Origin: Proteus terrae subsp. cibarius
GTDB taxonomy: Bacteria > Pseudomonadota > Gammaproteobacteria > Enterobacterales > Enterobacteriaceae
Length of the DNA stretch: 64,000 nt
Direction: 5' to 3'
Assembly: GCF_011045835.1 (NCBI RefSeq)
Contig: NZ_CP047349.1
Span: 2,046,001 to 2,110,000 of the forward strand
The notes under the pieces: generated by a model
What the model was told of the DNA's origin: nothing
Seen by the model: the letters and a program-made list of their open reading frames with translations, nothing else
Databases searched by the model: none
Shown: in pieces, positions 16,468 to 26,303 of the stretch
Numbering within the stretch: position 1 is the first letter of the stretch
Layout of the letters: every line of letters starts with the position of its first letter
Program-made: the position numbers and the translations under genes

Positions 16468-16840
16468 TACTCTAAATAATTCAAGGTGTAGCTAGGCGAC
16501 AAGTGAATGAGTCGCTAGGAGCATACAAGAGTATGTGACTAGTGCGAGTGAATGAAGCCAACAACGCTACGGCTTGAAATACAACGAGTAAATACTCTAA
16601 ATAATTCAAGGTGTAGCTAGGCGACAAGTGAATGAGTCGCTAGGAGCATACAAGAGTATGTGACTAGTGCGAGTGAATGAAGTCAACAACGCTACGGCTT
16701 GAAATACAACGAGTAAATACTCTAAATAATTCAAGGTGTAGCTAGGCGACAAGTGAATGAGTCGCTAGGAGCATACAAGAGTATGTGACTAGTGCGAGTG
16801 AATGAAGTCAACAACGCTACGGCTTGAAGTATGACGAGTA
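16468..16840. repeat. Three tandem copies of a 125-bp palindromic-ended repeat
   Basis: Copies start at 16468, 16593 and 16718 with an exact 125-base period and only a few differences: copy 1 has gaagcc where copies 2 and 3 have gaagtc, and copy 3 ends in GAAGTATGACGAGTA. Each unit begins TACTCTAAATAATTCAAGG and ends with a near-complement, GCTACGGCTTGAAATACAAC then GAGTA, so the ends form an inverted repeat. Internal inverted parts (GCATACAAGAGTATGTG) can also fold. No protein coding is evident. It resembles non-autonomous palindromic intergenic elements known from enteric genomes. Confidence 0.9.
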
Positions 16841-16927
16841 TCAATTATAGAGTATCTATCTATCGATATTAAGGTTTATAATACCTCGGTAAATACTTGT
16901 TAGTACTGGCCATAAAAAGGAGATATT

Positions 16928-17905
16928 GTGAGCAACGAACAATCCATCCAGCGTTTAAGAAGACTACGCCAGTCCGAAAACCTGCGCGCGCTCTTTCAAG
17001 AAACAACGTTAACTAAAAATGATCTCGCTCTACCTATATTCGTAGAAGAAGGGCTTGATGATTACCAACCTATTAAAAGTATGCCGGGTGTCGTTCGTAT
17101 TCCTGAAAAGCGTCTTGCTTATGAAATTGAACGTATTGCAAAAGCAGGCATTAAAACTGTCATGACTTTTGGAGTATCGCATCACCTTGATGAAACAGGG
17201 AGTGATGCTTGGAAAAGTGATGGCTTAGTTTCTCGCATGTCTCGTATTTGTAAAGATGCAGTACCAGAAATGATTGTCATGTCTGATACCTGTTTTTGTG
17301 AATACACATCACATGGTCACTGTGGTGTTTTACATGGTGAACATGTTGATAATGATGAAACTATCTATAATTTAGGTCTTCAAGCCGTTGCCGCGGCACA
17401 AGCTGGTGCGGATTTTATCGCACCATCTGCTGCAATGGACGGTCAAGTCGCTGCTATTCGTGCAGCACTTGATAAAGCAGGATTTAGCGATACAGGTATT
17501 GTTTCTTATTCGACTAAATTTGCTTCTGCTTTATATGGTCCTTTCCGTGATGCAGCCGGCTCTCGCTTAATTGGTGATCGTAAAACTTATCAAATGAATC
17601 CAATGAACCGTCGTGAAGCAATTCGTGAATCATTAATTGATGAGCAAGAAGGTGCTGATATGCTGATGGTTAAACCCGCAGGTGCTTATTTAGATATTAT
17701 TCGCGATGTACGTGAACGTACTTTATTACCTTTAGCGGCTTATCAAATCAGTGGTGAATATGCTCAGATTAAATTTGCAGCATTAGCCGGTGCAATCGAT
17801 GAAGATCGTGTAGTAATGGAGACTTTAGGTTCAATTAAACGTGCTGGTGCGGATTTAATTTTATCTTACTTCGCACTTGATTTAGCTGAAAGAAACCTAC
17901 TTTAA
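16928..17905 (+). CDS. hemB: Delta-aminolevulinic acid dehydratase (porphobilinogen synthase)
   Basis: HemB condenses two 5-aminolevulinate molecules to porphobilinogen in haem and sirohaem synthesis. The protein has 325 residues, as in E. coli. The zinc site is visible as [12 protein letters not shown] (Cys122, Cys124, Cys132), and the two active-site lysines are Lys197 ([11 protein letters not shown]) and Lys249 (MVKPAG). The start is GTG with AGGAGA 5 bases upstream. It is flanked by the palindromic repeats: the tandem array ends about 90 bases before it and a shorter relative begins directly after the stop. The pathway product also feeds CysG elsewhere in this window. Confidence 0.96.
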   Translation: MSNEQSIQRLRRLRQSENLRALFQETTLTKNDLALPIFVEEGLDDYQPIKSMPGVVRIPEKRLAYEIERIAKAGIKTVMTFGVSHHLDETGSDAWKSDGLVSRMSRICKDAVPEMIVMSDTCFCEYTSHGHCGVLHGEHVDNDETIYNLGLQAVAAAQAGADFIAPSAAMDGQVAAIRAALDKAGFSDTGIVSYSTKFASALYGPFRDAAGSRLIGDRKTYQMNPMNRREAIRESLIDEQEGADMLMVKPAGAYLDIIRDVRERTLLPLAAYQISGEYAQIKFAALAGAIDEDRVVMETLGSIKRAGADLILSYFALDLAERNLL

Positions 17906-17911
17906 CCACCT

Positions 17912-17998
17912 TATACTCTGAATAATTCAAGATGCAGCTAAATGACAATTGCAATAATGCTCAGCCAACAACGCTGCAACTTGAAGTATAACGAATGC
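17912..17998. repeat. Short relative of the 125-bp palindromic repeat
   Basis: About 86 bases beginning ATACTCTGAATAATTCAAG and ending near GCTGCAACTTGAAGTATAAC, with the same palindromic ends as the array upstream of hemB but a shortened middle. It fills the gap between hemB and the HIT-family gene. Confidence 0.75.
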
Positions 17999-18015
17999 TT
18001 AATTATGAGGTTAAT

Positions 18016-18480
18016 ATGGATAACTGCATTTTCTGTCAAATCGTTGCTGGAAAAGCCCCTTGCCATAAAATTTGGGAAGACGAACACCACCTTGCTTTTC
18101 TTTCTATATTTCCGAATACCAAAGGCTTTACGGTTGTTATTCCTAAAAAACACTATCCAAGTTATGCCTTTGATCTCAGTGATGAAGCCTTAGCGCTATT
18201 AGTTATTGCGACGAAAAAAGTGGCAAAAATCTTAGATAAAACATTTCCTGATGTTTCACGTTCAGGAATGTTTTTTGAAGGATTTGGGGTTGATCATGTT
18301 CATAGTAAACTTAGCCCGATGCATGGCACTGGTGATATGACAAATTGGGCACCTATTGAAAATAAGCAGAAGATTTTCTTTGATAAATATCCAGGTTATC
18401 TTTCATCTCACGATTTCGAACGAGCAAGTGATGAAGAGCTTTCACAACTCGCGGCACTAATCAGAAAAAATAACCAATAA
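18016..18480 (+). CDS. HIT-family protein with a modified histidine triad
   Basis: A 154-residue nucleotide-binding protein of the HIT superfamily (nucleotide hydrolases/transferases). The ATG at 18016, after GAGG, gives a good N-terminus MDNCIFCQIVAGKAPCHKIW (FCxI signature). The catalytic region reads DHVHSKLSPMHG (from Asp93): the third His of the usual H-x-H-x-H is replaced by Lys98, while His94 and the nucleophilic-position His96 remain. Some HIT subfamilies have this variant, so activity may differ. It lies directly after hemB with the short repeat between them. Substrate unknown. Confidence 0.85.
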   Translation: MDNCIFCQIVAGKAPCHKIWEDEHHLAFLSIFPNTKGFTVVIPKKHYPSYAFDLSDEALALLVIATKKVAKILDKTFPDVSRSGMFFEGFGVDHVHSKLSPMHGTGDMTNWAPIENKQKIFFDKYPGYLSSHDFERASDEELSQLAALIRKNNQ

Positions 18481-18530
18481 TAAAAATCCGACCTGCTCTT
18501 TTTATACCTCTATAAAATTTTTAGATATAA

Positions 18531-18567
18531 AAAACGCTCAGTCTTATTTTAAGCTGAGCGTTTTTTT
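18531..18567. terminator. Bidirectional terminator between the HIT gene and the phosphatase gene
   Basis: AAAACGCTCAG pairs with CTGAGCGTTTT, followed by T residues on the plus strand and preceded by A residues. It can serve the two converging genes. Confidence 0.85.
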
Positions 18568-18583
18568 ATCAAGATTAAAAGCA

Positions 18584-18931
18584 TTATTTAGCTGAAAGCT
18601 TCGCTTCCATCGGTAAATAAGACTGAACTTTCTGTTCAAGGAGTTCAATTAATACCGGATCGTTAAAGCGATAATTATCAGGTATTCCCAATACATGGGC
18701 TTTTTTATAGCGCATGGTTGTAGGAAAATGTGCAGATAATCGATTTAAATGTTTAGATTCCATGACAAGCACTAAATCAGCCCATTTTAGTAATTCGTTA
18801 TCAACCACACATTGCGCATCTTTACGCGTACCTGCTGAAAGTGTATTGATGCCTTCTCTATCTGCAAATAACAATTCTGCGGTTGGGCTTCGCCATTGAT
18901 TTTTACTGCAAATAAACAAGATATTCATCAT
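18584..18931 (-). CDS. Low-molecular-weight protein tyrosine phosphatase-like protein
   Basis: A compact 115-residue protein with the LMW-PTP P-loop CSKNQWRSP (Cys8 to Arg14, C-x5-R followed by S) near the N-terminus and an Asp-Pro (residues 91-92) that matches the general-acid loop of the family. It is shorter than classical LMW phosphatases (about 145-160 residues), lacking part of the C-terminal half. It overlaps the upstream 72-residue gene by one base (TAATG), implying coupled translation. Activity on protein phosphotyrosine or on arsenate-like substrates cannot be told apart from the sequence. Confidence 0.8.
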   Translation of the reverse strand: MMNILFICSKNQWRSPTAELLFADREGINTLSAGTRKDAQCVVDNELLKWADLVLVMESKHLNRLSAHFPTTMRYKKAHVLGIPDNYRFNDPVLIELLEQKVQSYLPMEAKLSAK

Positions 18932-19149
18932 TACTCACTATCAGATAACGCATTTAATCGACGCTGACTACGAGAAATTCTTGGGTATTCGATTCCTAGT
19001 TGTGCAGCTCTGGTCATTTTAAGTGATCGAGTATATAAATTAGACCATTTCTTTTCTGGTTTAAACATCACTCGTGAACAACCCATTTCTTGATGTTTAT
19101 TTTTGCGGTTAACACATTGGCGCCAACCACGATCTCTTTGTATAGACAT
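18931..19149 (-). CDS. Small basic protein of unknown function, coupled to the phosphatase gene
   Basis: A 72-residue basic protein beginning MSIQRDRGWRQCVNRKNKHQ, with two cysteines and many Arg and Lys. GAGAGG sits 5 bases before the ATG and the stop overlaps the following phosphatase start, which argues that this is a true gene. No domain recognised. It could be a substrate or a partner of the phosphatase, but this is inference from position. Confidence 0.7.
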   Translation of the reverse strand: MSIQRDRGWRQCVNRKNKHQEMGCSRVMFKPEKKWSNLYTRSLKMTRAAQLGIEYPRISRSQRRLNALSDSE

Positions 19150-19330
19150 AAAAACCTCTCAGATTAAAGGGATAGCAGCCGCAGTAATACGGAGAGTGTC
19201 TAACAATATGATATTCTAGTTGAATCAGGTAAATCCACAATGGTTTATTTCTGTACCAAAGTAAATAAGTAGATCTTTATTTAACAAAATATTTAGCTAA
19301 ATAAACAAAAAGCGAGCATTGAACCTTTAT

Positions 19331-19368
19331 AAAAATAACGGACAAACCATTATCTGATTTATCCGTTA
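19331..19368 (-). terminator. Terminator of codBA
   Basis: TAACGGACAAA can pair with TTTATCCGTTA (one G-T wobble) across an 11-base loop; five A residues at 19331-19335 give a T-run on the minus strand just past the codA stop. Confidence 0.7.
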
Positions 19369-19389
19369 TAAAAAATGAAATCTATTAGA

Positions 19390-20667
19390 TTATTTATAAT
19401 TAACCAGTGTTGGCTTATCTAACATAATTTCTGTTTTTGCCGGCTCAGTTTGTGCAATAACTTTACCTTGGCGAATAGAATAACGTACAGGTACTTGACG
19501 ACGTAAAGCATCAAATCCGTTATCTGCTGGCAGAATAATAAAGTTTGCACTATTTCCTACATCAACACCATAATCCGTTAAAGCGAGTGTTTTTGCGCTG
19601 TTGTGGCTAATTAACTGTAATCCGTTATCTATTTGACCATAGCCCATTAATTGACAAACATGCAATCCCATATGTAAAACTTGGAGCATATTTGCTGTGC
19701 CTAATGGATACCAAGGATCAAAGACATCATCATGACCAAAACAAACATTAATATTACTTTCTAGCATCTCTTTGACGCGAGTAATACCACGACGTTTTGG
19801 ATAGGTATCAAAACGACCTTGCAAGTGAATATTAACTAAAGGATTCGCCACAAAGTTAATACCAGACATTCTTAATAGTCGGAATAAACGTGAAGTATAA
19901 GCGCCATTATAAGAATGCATTGCGGTCGTATGACTGGCTGTCACTCTTGAGCCCATATTTTCTTTATGTGCTAAAGCGGCAACCGTTTCAACAAAGCGAG
20001 ATTGTTCATCATCAATTTCATCGCAATGAACATCAATTAAACGATCATATTTTTGTGCTAATGCAAAAGTTTTATGCAGTGATTCAACACCATATTCACG
20101 CGTAAATTCAAAGTGTGGAATAGCACCTACAACATCAGCACCTAATTTTAATGCTTCTTCTAATAATGCTTCACCATTAGGGTAAGACAAAATACCTTCT
20201 TGTGGAAAAGCAACAATTTGTAAATCAACCCAAGGTTTAATTTCTTCTTTCACTTCCAACATGGCTTTTAATGCTATTAGCGAAGCATCTGAAACATCCA
20301 CATGGGTTCTAACATGTTGAATACCATTAGCAATTTGCCATTGCAGCGTTTGCCATGCACGTTGCTTAACATCATCGTGAGTTAACAGTGCTTTTCTTTC
20401 AGCCCAACGCTCAATACCTTCAAATAATGTTCCCGATTGATTCCAATTCGGTTGCCCTGCTGTTTGTGTTGTATCTAAATGAATATGAGGTTCAACAAAA
20501 GGAGCGTGAACTAAACCACCTTGCGCATCTAATGCTTCAGGATGAAAATTAGTTTCAGGTTGTGACTCTATCGCTTCAATTTTGTTGTTTTTAAGCGTAA
20601 TACGCCACAAACCTTCTTTTCCAACCAGACGAGCATGATTAATTTGTTCGATATTCTTACCCAGCAT
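19390..20667 (-). CDS. codA: Cytosine deaminase
   Basis: CodA hydrolyses cytosine to uracil and ammonia for pyrimidine salvage and nitrogen. The 425-residue length equals the E. coli enzyme within two residues. The amidohydrolase metal ligands are visible: HIHLDT (His61, His63), [10 protein letters not shown] and [10 protein letters not shown], plus the late [13 protein letters not shown] block that holds the catalytic Asp. It overlaps the end of codB by 11 bases, so the two are translated together. Control is expected through the PurR box upstream of codB. Confidence 0.95.
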   Translation of the reverse strand: MLGKNIEQINHARLVGKEGLWRITLKNNKIEAIESQPETNFHPEALDAQGGLVHAPFVEPHIHLDTTQTAGQPNWNQSGTLFEGIERWAERKALLTHDDVKQRAWQTLQWQIANGIQHVRTHVDVSDASLIALKAMLEVKEEIKPWVDLQIVAFPQEGILSYPNGEALLEEALKLGADVVGAIPHFEFTREYGVESLHKTFALAQKYDRLIDVHCDEIDDEQSRFVETVAALAHKENMGSRVTASHTTAMHSYNGAYTSRLFRLLRMSGINFVANPLVNIHLQGRFDTYPKRRGITRVKEMLESNINVCFGHDDVFDPWYPLGTANMLQVLHMGLHVCQLMGYGQIDNGLQLISHNSAKTLALTDYGVDVGNSANFIILPADNGFDALRRQVPVRYSIRQGKVIAQTEPAKTEIMLDKPTLVNYK

Positions 20668-21907
20668 GACTTATCTCCGATTGTCGAGCTGTACGACGAT
20701 TTAATATTGGATTTAACACAGCGTAGCTTATTGCGCCCCCTAGCACAGCATTAACAGGCACAATACCCGGTAACCAATGCCCTGCAACAATACCTATCGC
20801 AACAGCAAGTAGCGCTACCCAGTTAACCGATTGCATTGTAGCAATATTAAAGGTGTTATAGCGTGCTTTATTCATCAGATAATCTGCAATAATAACGCCC
20901 CCTACTGGTGGAATTGCTGCAGATAAAAAGGTAAGCCAACCTACAAAGTTATTATAGAGCCATAACGCACACAGCGTTCCGATGATACCGTTTATGACTG
21001 AAAGTTTTTTACTTGATAAACCAGTGATATTGGCAAAACCTAATCCTGATGCATATAACGCATTATCATTGGTTGTCCAGATATTTAAGCCTAATACGAC
21101 AATCGCTGGAAGTAATAATCCTTGCGCAATCATCACATCAGAAATATCTGCCATTCCCAGTGAAGCTGCACCTGCAGCGCCAAAGACAAACATTAATGTA
21201 TTGCCTAAGAAAAAGGCGATAATTGCAACCACCACCGCTACTTTAGGGTTTCGCCCAAAACGTACGAAATCAGCCGTCAGCGTACCTGCACTAATAAACG
21301 ATCCGACAACCATCGCCAGCGCTAAATTAAAATCTAATGGTTGAGCAGGTTTAACGGCCATTAGCGTTGAAAGCCCCCCCATATCATGTATAGCAAGATA
21401 AACAGAGTAACTTCCAAGGATTGCGATAGCAGGAACTGCGATGATAGAGAGAATAGTGAGAGCAGAAATACCGAAGAATACTGTGATGGTCATTAAAATG
21501 CCGGAAACGGCGATAAGGAGATTAATATCAATACCAGTAGCTTTTCCTACCGGGATGGCAAACATTGCCACACCCACACCAAACCAACCAACCTGAGTAC
21601 CACCGAGTAAAAATGAGGGAAGCCAAGAACCTTTAATACCGAAAGAGTAACGCGCGAGGAGATGAGTAGTAAGACCTGTTTTTGAACCAATAAAACCAAG
21701 AAATGCGGTGTAGATACCAAGAAGAAGATTACCAATTAGAACTGCGAGGAAGAAATCATTAAAGGAAAGACCAGTACCAAGAGCGCCGCCAGTCCACATA
21801 CTGGCTGAAAAAAACGTTAATCCCAACATCACAAAGGTTAACGCCAATCCACCCTTTCTTGCGGATATGGGCACTGGACCCTGACTATAATTGTTGTCCT
21901 GAGACAC
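20657..21907 (-). CDS. codB: Cytosine permease (NCS1 family)
   Basis: A 416-residue inner-membrane transporter with about 12 transmembrane segments, matching E. coli CodB in length (419). The N-terminal block [30 protein letters not shown] and [16 protein letters not shown] are NCS1 signatures. It imports cytosine for CodA, its downstream partner. The start ATG at 21907 lies about 65 bases downstream of the PurR box. Confidence 0.94.
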   Translation of the reverse strand: MSQDNNYSQGPVPISARKGGLALTFVMLGLTFFSASMWTGGALGTGLSFNDFFLAVLIGNLLLGIYTAFLGFIGSKTGLTTHLLARYSFGIKGSWLPSFLLGGTQVGWFGVGVAMFAIPVGKATGIDINLLIAVSGILMTITVFFGISALTILSIIAVPAIAILGSYSVYLAIHDMGGLSTLMAVKPAQPLDFNLALAMVVGSFISAGTLTADFVRFGRNPKVAVVVAIIAFFLGNTLMFVFGAAGAASLGMADISDVMIAQGLLLPAIVVLGLNIWTTNDNALYASGLGFANITGLSSKKLSVINGIIGTLCALWLYNNFVGWLTFLSAAIPPVGGVIIADYLMNKARYNTFNIATMQSVNWVALLAVAIGIVAGHWLPGIVPVNAVLGGAISYAVLNPILNRRTARQSEISHAG

Positions 21908-21972
21908 TTTAACCCCCTATTAATTTCACCAGGCCAAAAAAATCTGACGAATTCTATCTGCATAAAAATATT

Positions 21973-21988
21973 ATGCAAACGTTTTCGT
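21973..21988. promoter_or_regulatory. PurR box upstream of codBA
   Basis: ATGCAAACGTTTTCGT matches the PurR operator consensus (ANGCAANCGNTTNCNT) at every defined position. In E. coli codBA is PurR-repressed and nitrogen-responsive, so repression by hypoxanthine/guanine-bound PurR is predicted here. Confidence 0.85.
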
Positions 21989-22231
21989 TGTCTGTTTACG
22001 ATAATTAATGGAATGCTTCAGTTATGGAGAGTTGATATTCATCACAAAAATGGCAGGAAAAACGTTATTTTACTTGAATTTACCTCGTTACTTTGGATTT
22101 CTTTTATAAAGTAATTTTATTTAGAAATATTTATGATAAAAACCAATCATATTTTTTCTTGAATATTTAGGATTTATATAAATTATTTTTATATAATTTC
22201 AATGTCAACAAAGAGGAAATAATGATGAAAA
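21989..22231. other. Intergenic region between codB promoter and betA terminator
   Basis: About 240 AT-rich bases upstream of the PurR box and before the betA hairpin. It contains the remainder of the codBA promoter region. No gene is seen. Confidence 0.4.
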
Positions 22232-22264
22232 GACAAAAAAGGAATTTACATTCCTCTTTTGTCT
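22232..22264 (-). terminator. Terminator downstream of betA
   Basis: GACAAAA...GGAAT pairs with ATTCC...TTTTGTC around a short loop with one A excess; it lies just beyond the betA stop. Bidirectional character is possible. Confidence 0.6.
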
Positions 22265-22272
22265 ACCTTAAT

Positions 22273-23952
22273 TTATAGGCTTATATTTGTTTTTCTTACA
22301 GGTTGATCTCCTGCAACATAATAGTCAGCTTGGCTTTTAGGTAAAGGATTTATTCCTCTCACTTTATCTGCTAGTTTTTCTGCCATCATAATTGTAGTTG
22401 CATTCAAATTCCCAGTGATTATTAATGGCATGATAGATGCATCAATAACTCTTAAGTTTTCTATGCCGTGTACTCGACCTTCCCCATCGACAACTGCCAT
22501 TTCATCCGTTCCCATTTTACACGTGCCACAAGGATGAAATGCTGTTTCAGCACGTTCTCTGACAAAAGCATCAAGCTCTTCATCACTTTGAATATGTTTC
22601 CCTGGGCTAATTTCTTCTCCACGATAAGGATCTAATGCCGGTTGTGCCATTATTTCTCGAGTGATCCGAATTGCAGCGCGAAACTCTTCCCAATCTTGTT
22701 CTGTGGACATGTAATTAAACAAGATACTAGGATGATGATGAGGATCTGTAGAGGCTAATTTTACTCTCCCTCGACTGGGTGAACGCATCGATCCTACATG
22801 TGCTTGAAAACCATGAACATCTACCGCATTGGTGCCGTTATAATTAATGGCAACGGGTAGAAAGTGGAATTGAATATTGGGCCACGCATATTTTTCGCTA
22901 GAGCGAATAAATCCGCCAGCTTCAAATTGATTGCTTGCACCTATACCTGTTCCTTGAAATAACCATTGTGCACCAATCTTAGGTTGGTTATACCATTTTA
23001 AAGCAGGATAAAGTGAAACAGGCTTTTTACATTCATACTGCAAATACATTTCTAGATGATCTTGCAGATTCTCCCCAACCCCTGGTAATACATGCACAGG
23101 AGAAATATCAAATTCATTTAATATTTCTTCAGGCCCAATACCAGAACGTTGCAATATTTGAGGTGAGGCAATTGCCCCCGCACAAAGCAATACTTCTCGA
23201 CGGGCTTTTACATGATGAAGAGTGGTATTTTCCCCTAAAAAATAGCGCACACCAATTGCTTTTTTTCCTTCAAACTCAATAACATCTGTTATGGCGTGAG
23301 TCTTGATCGTTAAGTTTTTTCGTGCTTTAGCTTGATCAAGATAACCTCTTGCGGTGCTTGCTCGGCGACCTTTCGGTGTGACTGTTCTATCCATTGGGCC
23401 AAAGCCCTCTTGCTGATAGCCATTAAGGTCAATCGTTCTTGGATATCCTGCTTGTACACCGGCTTCAATCATCGCTTGAAATAAAATATTATTGCCTTTT
23501 TTCGGTGTTGTTACACTTACAGGCCCTTTATCACCATGATAGTCATTGGCACCAATATCACGAGTTTCAGCTTTACGAAAATAAGGCAAGCAACTTAAAT
23601 AGTCCCACTCTTCAAGACCAGGCAATTTTGCCCACCCATCAAAATCCATTGCATTACCACGAATATAACACATGCCATTAATTAGCGATGAACCACCTAG
23701 CCCTTTTCCTCGACCACATTCCATACGTCGGTTATTCATATAAGGTTCAGGCTCTGTTTCATAAGCCCAATTATATCGCCTACCTTGTAACGGATAAGCT
23801 AATGCCGCTGGCATTTGTGTACGAAAATCGAACCTGTAGTCCGGACCTCCAGCTTCAAGGAGCAGCACAGTAACTTCAGGATCTTCTGTCAAGCGGGTAG
23901 CAAGAACGTTACCGGCTGAACCAGCACCGATAATAATGTAGTCATAGACCAT
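22273..23952 (-). CDS. betA: Choline dehydrogenase
   Basis: BetA is a membrane-associated flavoprotein of the GMC family that oxidises choline to betaine aldehyde, supplying the osmoprotectant glycine betaine. The start ATG at 23952 follows GAGGAG and gives [20 protein letters not shown], the FAD-binding GxGxxG motif, exactly as in E. coli BetA; the extra upstream codons (to 23976) are not needed. GMC signatures [18 protein letters not shown] and [15 protein letters not shown] are clear. The product is 559 residues, near the E. coli length of 556. It is the third gene of betIBA. Confidence 0.95.
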   Translation of the reverse strand: MVYDYIIIGAGSAGNVLATRLTEDPEVTVLLLEAGGPDYRFDFRTQMPAALAYPLQGRRYNWAYETEPEPYMNNRRMECGRGKGLGGSSLINGMCYIRGNAMDFDGWAKLPGLEEWDYLSCLPYFRKAETRDIGANDYHGDKGPVSVTTPKKGNNILFQAMIEAGVQAGYPRTIDLNGYQQEGFGPMDRTVTPKGRRASTARGYLDQAKARKNLTIKTHAITDVIEFEGKKAIGVRYFLGENTTLHHVKARREVLLCAGAIASPQILQRSGIGPEEILNEFDISPVHVLPGVGENLQDHLEMYLQYECKKPVSLYPALKWYNQPKIGAQWLFQGTGIGASNQFEAGGFIRSSEKYAWPNIQFHFLPVAINYNGTNAVDVHGFQAHVGSMRSPSRGRVKLASTDPHHHPSILFNYMSTEQDWEEFRAAIRITREIMAQPALDPYRGEEISPGKHIQSDEELDAFVRERAETAFHPCGTCKMGTDEMAVVDGEGRVHGIENLRVIDASIMPLIITGNLNATTIMMAEKLADKVRGINPLPKSQADYYVAGDQPVRKTNISL

Positions 23953-23991
23953 TGTTATCTCCTCTGTTTCAGTCATTAAAAAAAGAATGGA

Positions 23992-25467
23992 TTAAAAAAC
24001 GGATGAAAACTCCCCAAGTTCAACTTGAATAGATTTTGTTTGAGTATAATTCTGTAATGTAACAAGCCCGTTTTCACGTCCCACCCCAGAATGTTTATAG
24101 CCACCAACCGGCATTTCTGCTGGAGACTCGCCCCATGTATTTATCCAACAAATTCCTGCTTCCAATTGGTGAATAACACGGTGAGCTGTTGTGAGATCTT
24201 TAGTGACCAGACCTGCGGCCAAACCATAAACGCTATTATTTGCACGTAAAATTACTTCATCTTCAGTTTGATAACTAAGAATACTCATCACAGGGCCAAA
24301 TATTTCGTCTTGCGTAATTTGCATATCATCTGTGCAATCAGTAAAAACTGTCGGTGCAACATAAGCACCTTGCGCAAAATCGCCGTCTAACAAACGATGA
24401 CCACCACAAAGTAATCTCGCCCCTTGGGTTTTGCCTAACTCAATATAACTCAAGACTTTTTCAAGATGAGGGAAACTGACTAGAGGACCAAAATTGGTGT
24501 CCATTTCAAGAGGAGAGCCGATTCGAATACGGGAGACACGTTCAGTGATTTTGGCTTCAAATGCTTTTTTTAACTTTTCTGGTACAAATACGCGCGTTCC
24601 ATTGGTGCAAACTTGGCCTGAACTATAAAAGTTAGCCATCATTGCAATATCAGCTGCGGTATCTAAATCTGCATCATCAAAAATAATTAAAGGTGATTTT
24701 CCACCAAGTTCCATTGTCACTTCTTTTAAGCTTGATGCAGAAGCATTTGCCATCACTTTCTTACCAGTTTCAATTCCACCAGTAAAAGAAACTTTCGCAA
24801 TGTCAGGATGTTGTGTTAACCATTGCCCCACGTTCGCTTTTCCTGTAACAACATTAAAAACGCCTTTTGGCAATCCTGCTTCAGTATATATTTCGGCAAG
24901 TTTTAATGCTGTTAATGAAGTCATTTCACTTGGTTTAAAGATCATGGCATTACCTGCGGCAAGCGCAGGTGCAGATTTCCACAACGCTATTTGAATGGGG
25001 TAGTTCCAAGCACCAATCCCAGCCACAACACCTAAAGGCTCACGTCGCGTATAAACAAAAGCGGTTTCTCTAAGCGGAATTTGCTCTCCTTCAAGTACGG
25101 GGATCAGACCTGCGTAATATTCTAAAACATCAGCCCCCGTCACAATATCGACATAGCGCGTTTCAGATAGCGGTTTACCTGTGTCTAAGGTTTCTAAATG
25201 AGCCAATTCATCATTACGTTCACGTAAAATATCAACAGCGCGTCGCAAAATTCGAGAGCGTTCCATTGCCGTCATTGCGCCCCATATTTTTTGTCCCTGC
25301 TTGGCACTTTCAACGGCCCAATTGATATCTTCTTCACTTGCAGATTGTAAATGTGCGATCACTTCACCATTAGCTGGGTTAATCGCTTCAAATTGCTCAC
25401 ATTCCGGTTGTGCACAATCAACATATCCACCATGAATATAGAGTTTTTGTAACGGTGGGTTTGGCAT
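23992..25467 (-). CDS. betB: Betaine aldehyde dehydrogenase
   Basis: BetB oxidises betaine aldehyde to glycine betaine with NAD(P). It is an ALDH of 491 residues, with catalytic Cys287 in [12 protein letters not shown] and general base Glu253 in [14 protein letters not shown]. The cofactor block [22 protein letters not shown] is intact. It lies 39 bases from betA and 24 bases from betI, a compact operon. Confidence 0.95.
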   Translation of the reverse strand: MPNPPLQKLYIHGGYVDCAQPECEQFEAINPANGEVIAHLQSASEEDINWAVESAKQGQKIWGAMTAMERSRILRRAVDILRERNDELAHLETLDTGKPLSETRYVDIVTGADVLEYYAGLIPVLEGEQIPLRETAFVYTRREPLGVVAGIGAWNYPIQIALWKSAPALAAGNAMIFKPSEMTSLTALKLAEIYTEAGLPKGVFNVVTGKANVGQWLTQHPDIAKVSFTGGIETGKKVMANASASSLKEVTMELGGKSPLIIFDDADLDTAADIAMMANFYSSGQVCTNGTRVFVPEKLKKAFEAKITERVSRIRIGSPLEMDTNFGPLVSFPHLEKVLSYIELGKTQGARLLCGGHRLLDGDFAQGAYVAPTVFTDCTDDMQITQDEIFGPVMSILSYQTEDEVILRANNSVYGLAAGLVTKDLTTAHRVIHQLEAGICWINTWGESPAEMPVGGYKHSGVGRENGLVTLQNYTQTKSIQVELGEFSSVF

Positions 25468-25491
25468 ATTTTCTCCTTTATTATTAGTTTT

Positions 25492-26094
25492 TTAAGTCTT
25501 TATTTGACTCCGATTTGTCAATTGCATATCGATATATTCATTAGTAATGGTTTTGGCCTCTTCAAGAGAAAATGGTGCATGACTTAATGCACTTCGTAGC
25601 CATAAACCATCGATTAATGCTGCTAAACCTTTCGCAGCTAAACGTGCTTGATCTTTCGTAAGAACGCGCCCAAACTCGTAACTTAAATTGGAATAAAGCC
25701 TTCTATCATTGACCTTTTGTAGACGATTCAAATTAGGCTGATGCATACTACTCGCCCAAAAGGCTAGCCATGTTTTCATTGCAGCTTCACTGGTTTGAGA
25801 GGTATCAAAGTTACCTTCAACAATAGCTTGAATACGTTGTTTAGGTGTTGCATCACTTAACATCCTTAAACGTATCGCCACCGCAAAACCCAATTGATAC
25901 TGGATATGGCGCATTGCAGCTTCCAGCAATCCATTTTTATCACGAAAGTAGTGACTAATAATGCCGTTAGAAACACCGGCTTTTCGAGCTATCAATGCGA
26001 TGCTCGCCTCTTGCATTCCAACCTCATTTATAACGGTTAACGTTGCTTGGATTAATTGCTGTTTACGTATCGACTGCATTCCTATCTTCGGCAT
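25492..26094 (-). CDS. betI: TetR-family choline-responsive repressor BetI
   Basis: A 200-residue TetR-type regulator with the N-terminal helix-turn-helix ([20 protein letters not shown], residues about 36-55) preceded by [17 protein letters not shown]. It begins with [12 protein letters not shown], very like E. coli BetI. It represses betIBA and betT and is released by choline. It is divergent from betT, with a BetI-type palindrome in between. Confidence 0.94.
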   Translation of the reverse strand: MPKIGMQSIRKQQLIQATLTVINEVGMQEASIALIARKAGVSNGIISHYFRDKNGLLEAAMRHIQYQLGFAVAIRLRMLSDATPKQRIQAIVEGNFDTSQTSEAAMKTWLAFWASSMHQPNLNRLQKVNDRRLYSNLSYEFGRVLTKDQARLAAKGLAALIDGLWLRSALSHAPFSLEEAKTITNEYIDMQLTNRSQIKT

Positions 26095-26145
26095 GTTTTA
26101 AAGACCTAAAAAATACATTGAACGCTTTTATTAAACGTTTTTTTA

Positions 26146-26159
26146 ATTGAACATTCAAT
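26146..26159. promoter_or_regulatory. BetI-type operator between betI and betT
   Basis: A palindrome, ATTGAACATTCAAT, lies about 50 bases from betI and 150 bases from betT, and resembles the ATTGAACGTTCAAT-type site bound by BetI. Half-site-like TTGAACG occurs at 26118-26124, giving possible tandem sites. Confidence 0.7.
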
Positions 26160-26204
26160 CAATATTAACTATTGTTTATCACAATTAATTTACATTTTTA
26201 TATA

Positions 26205-26226
26205 GGAGGACATTGTGAAAATTTGA
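26205..26226 (+). other. Strong ribosome site followed by a three-codon mini-ORF before betT
   Basis: AGGAGG, an unusually perfect Shine-Dalgarno sequence, is followed after 5 bases by GTG AAA ATT TGA. The betT start is about 78 bases downstream and has a weaker site. This could be a leader mini-ORF or chance. Confidence 0.35.
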
Positions 26227-26303
26227 ATCTTTGCAACTAATTCAATTAGTTAACAAAGAATGCAACTTTTAACTTTTAGATAAATAAATTTTTGGAATTT
26301 CTG

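Noticed and set aside
16468..16840. CRISPR array
   Set aside because: The units are 125 bases, contiguous without distinct spacers, and have palindromic ends; no cas genes are near.
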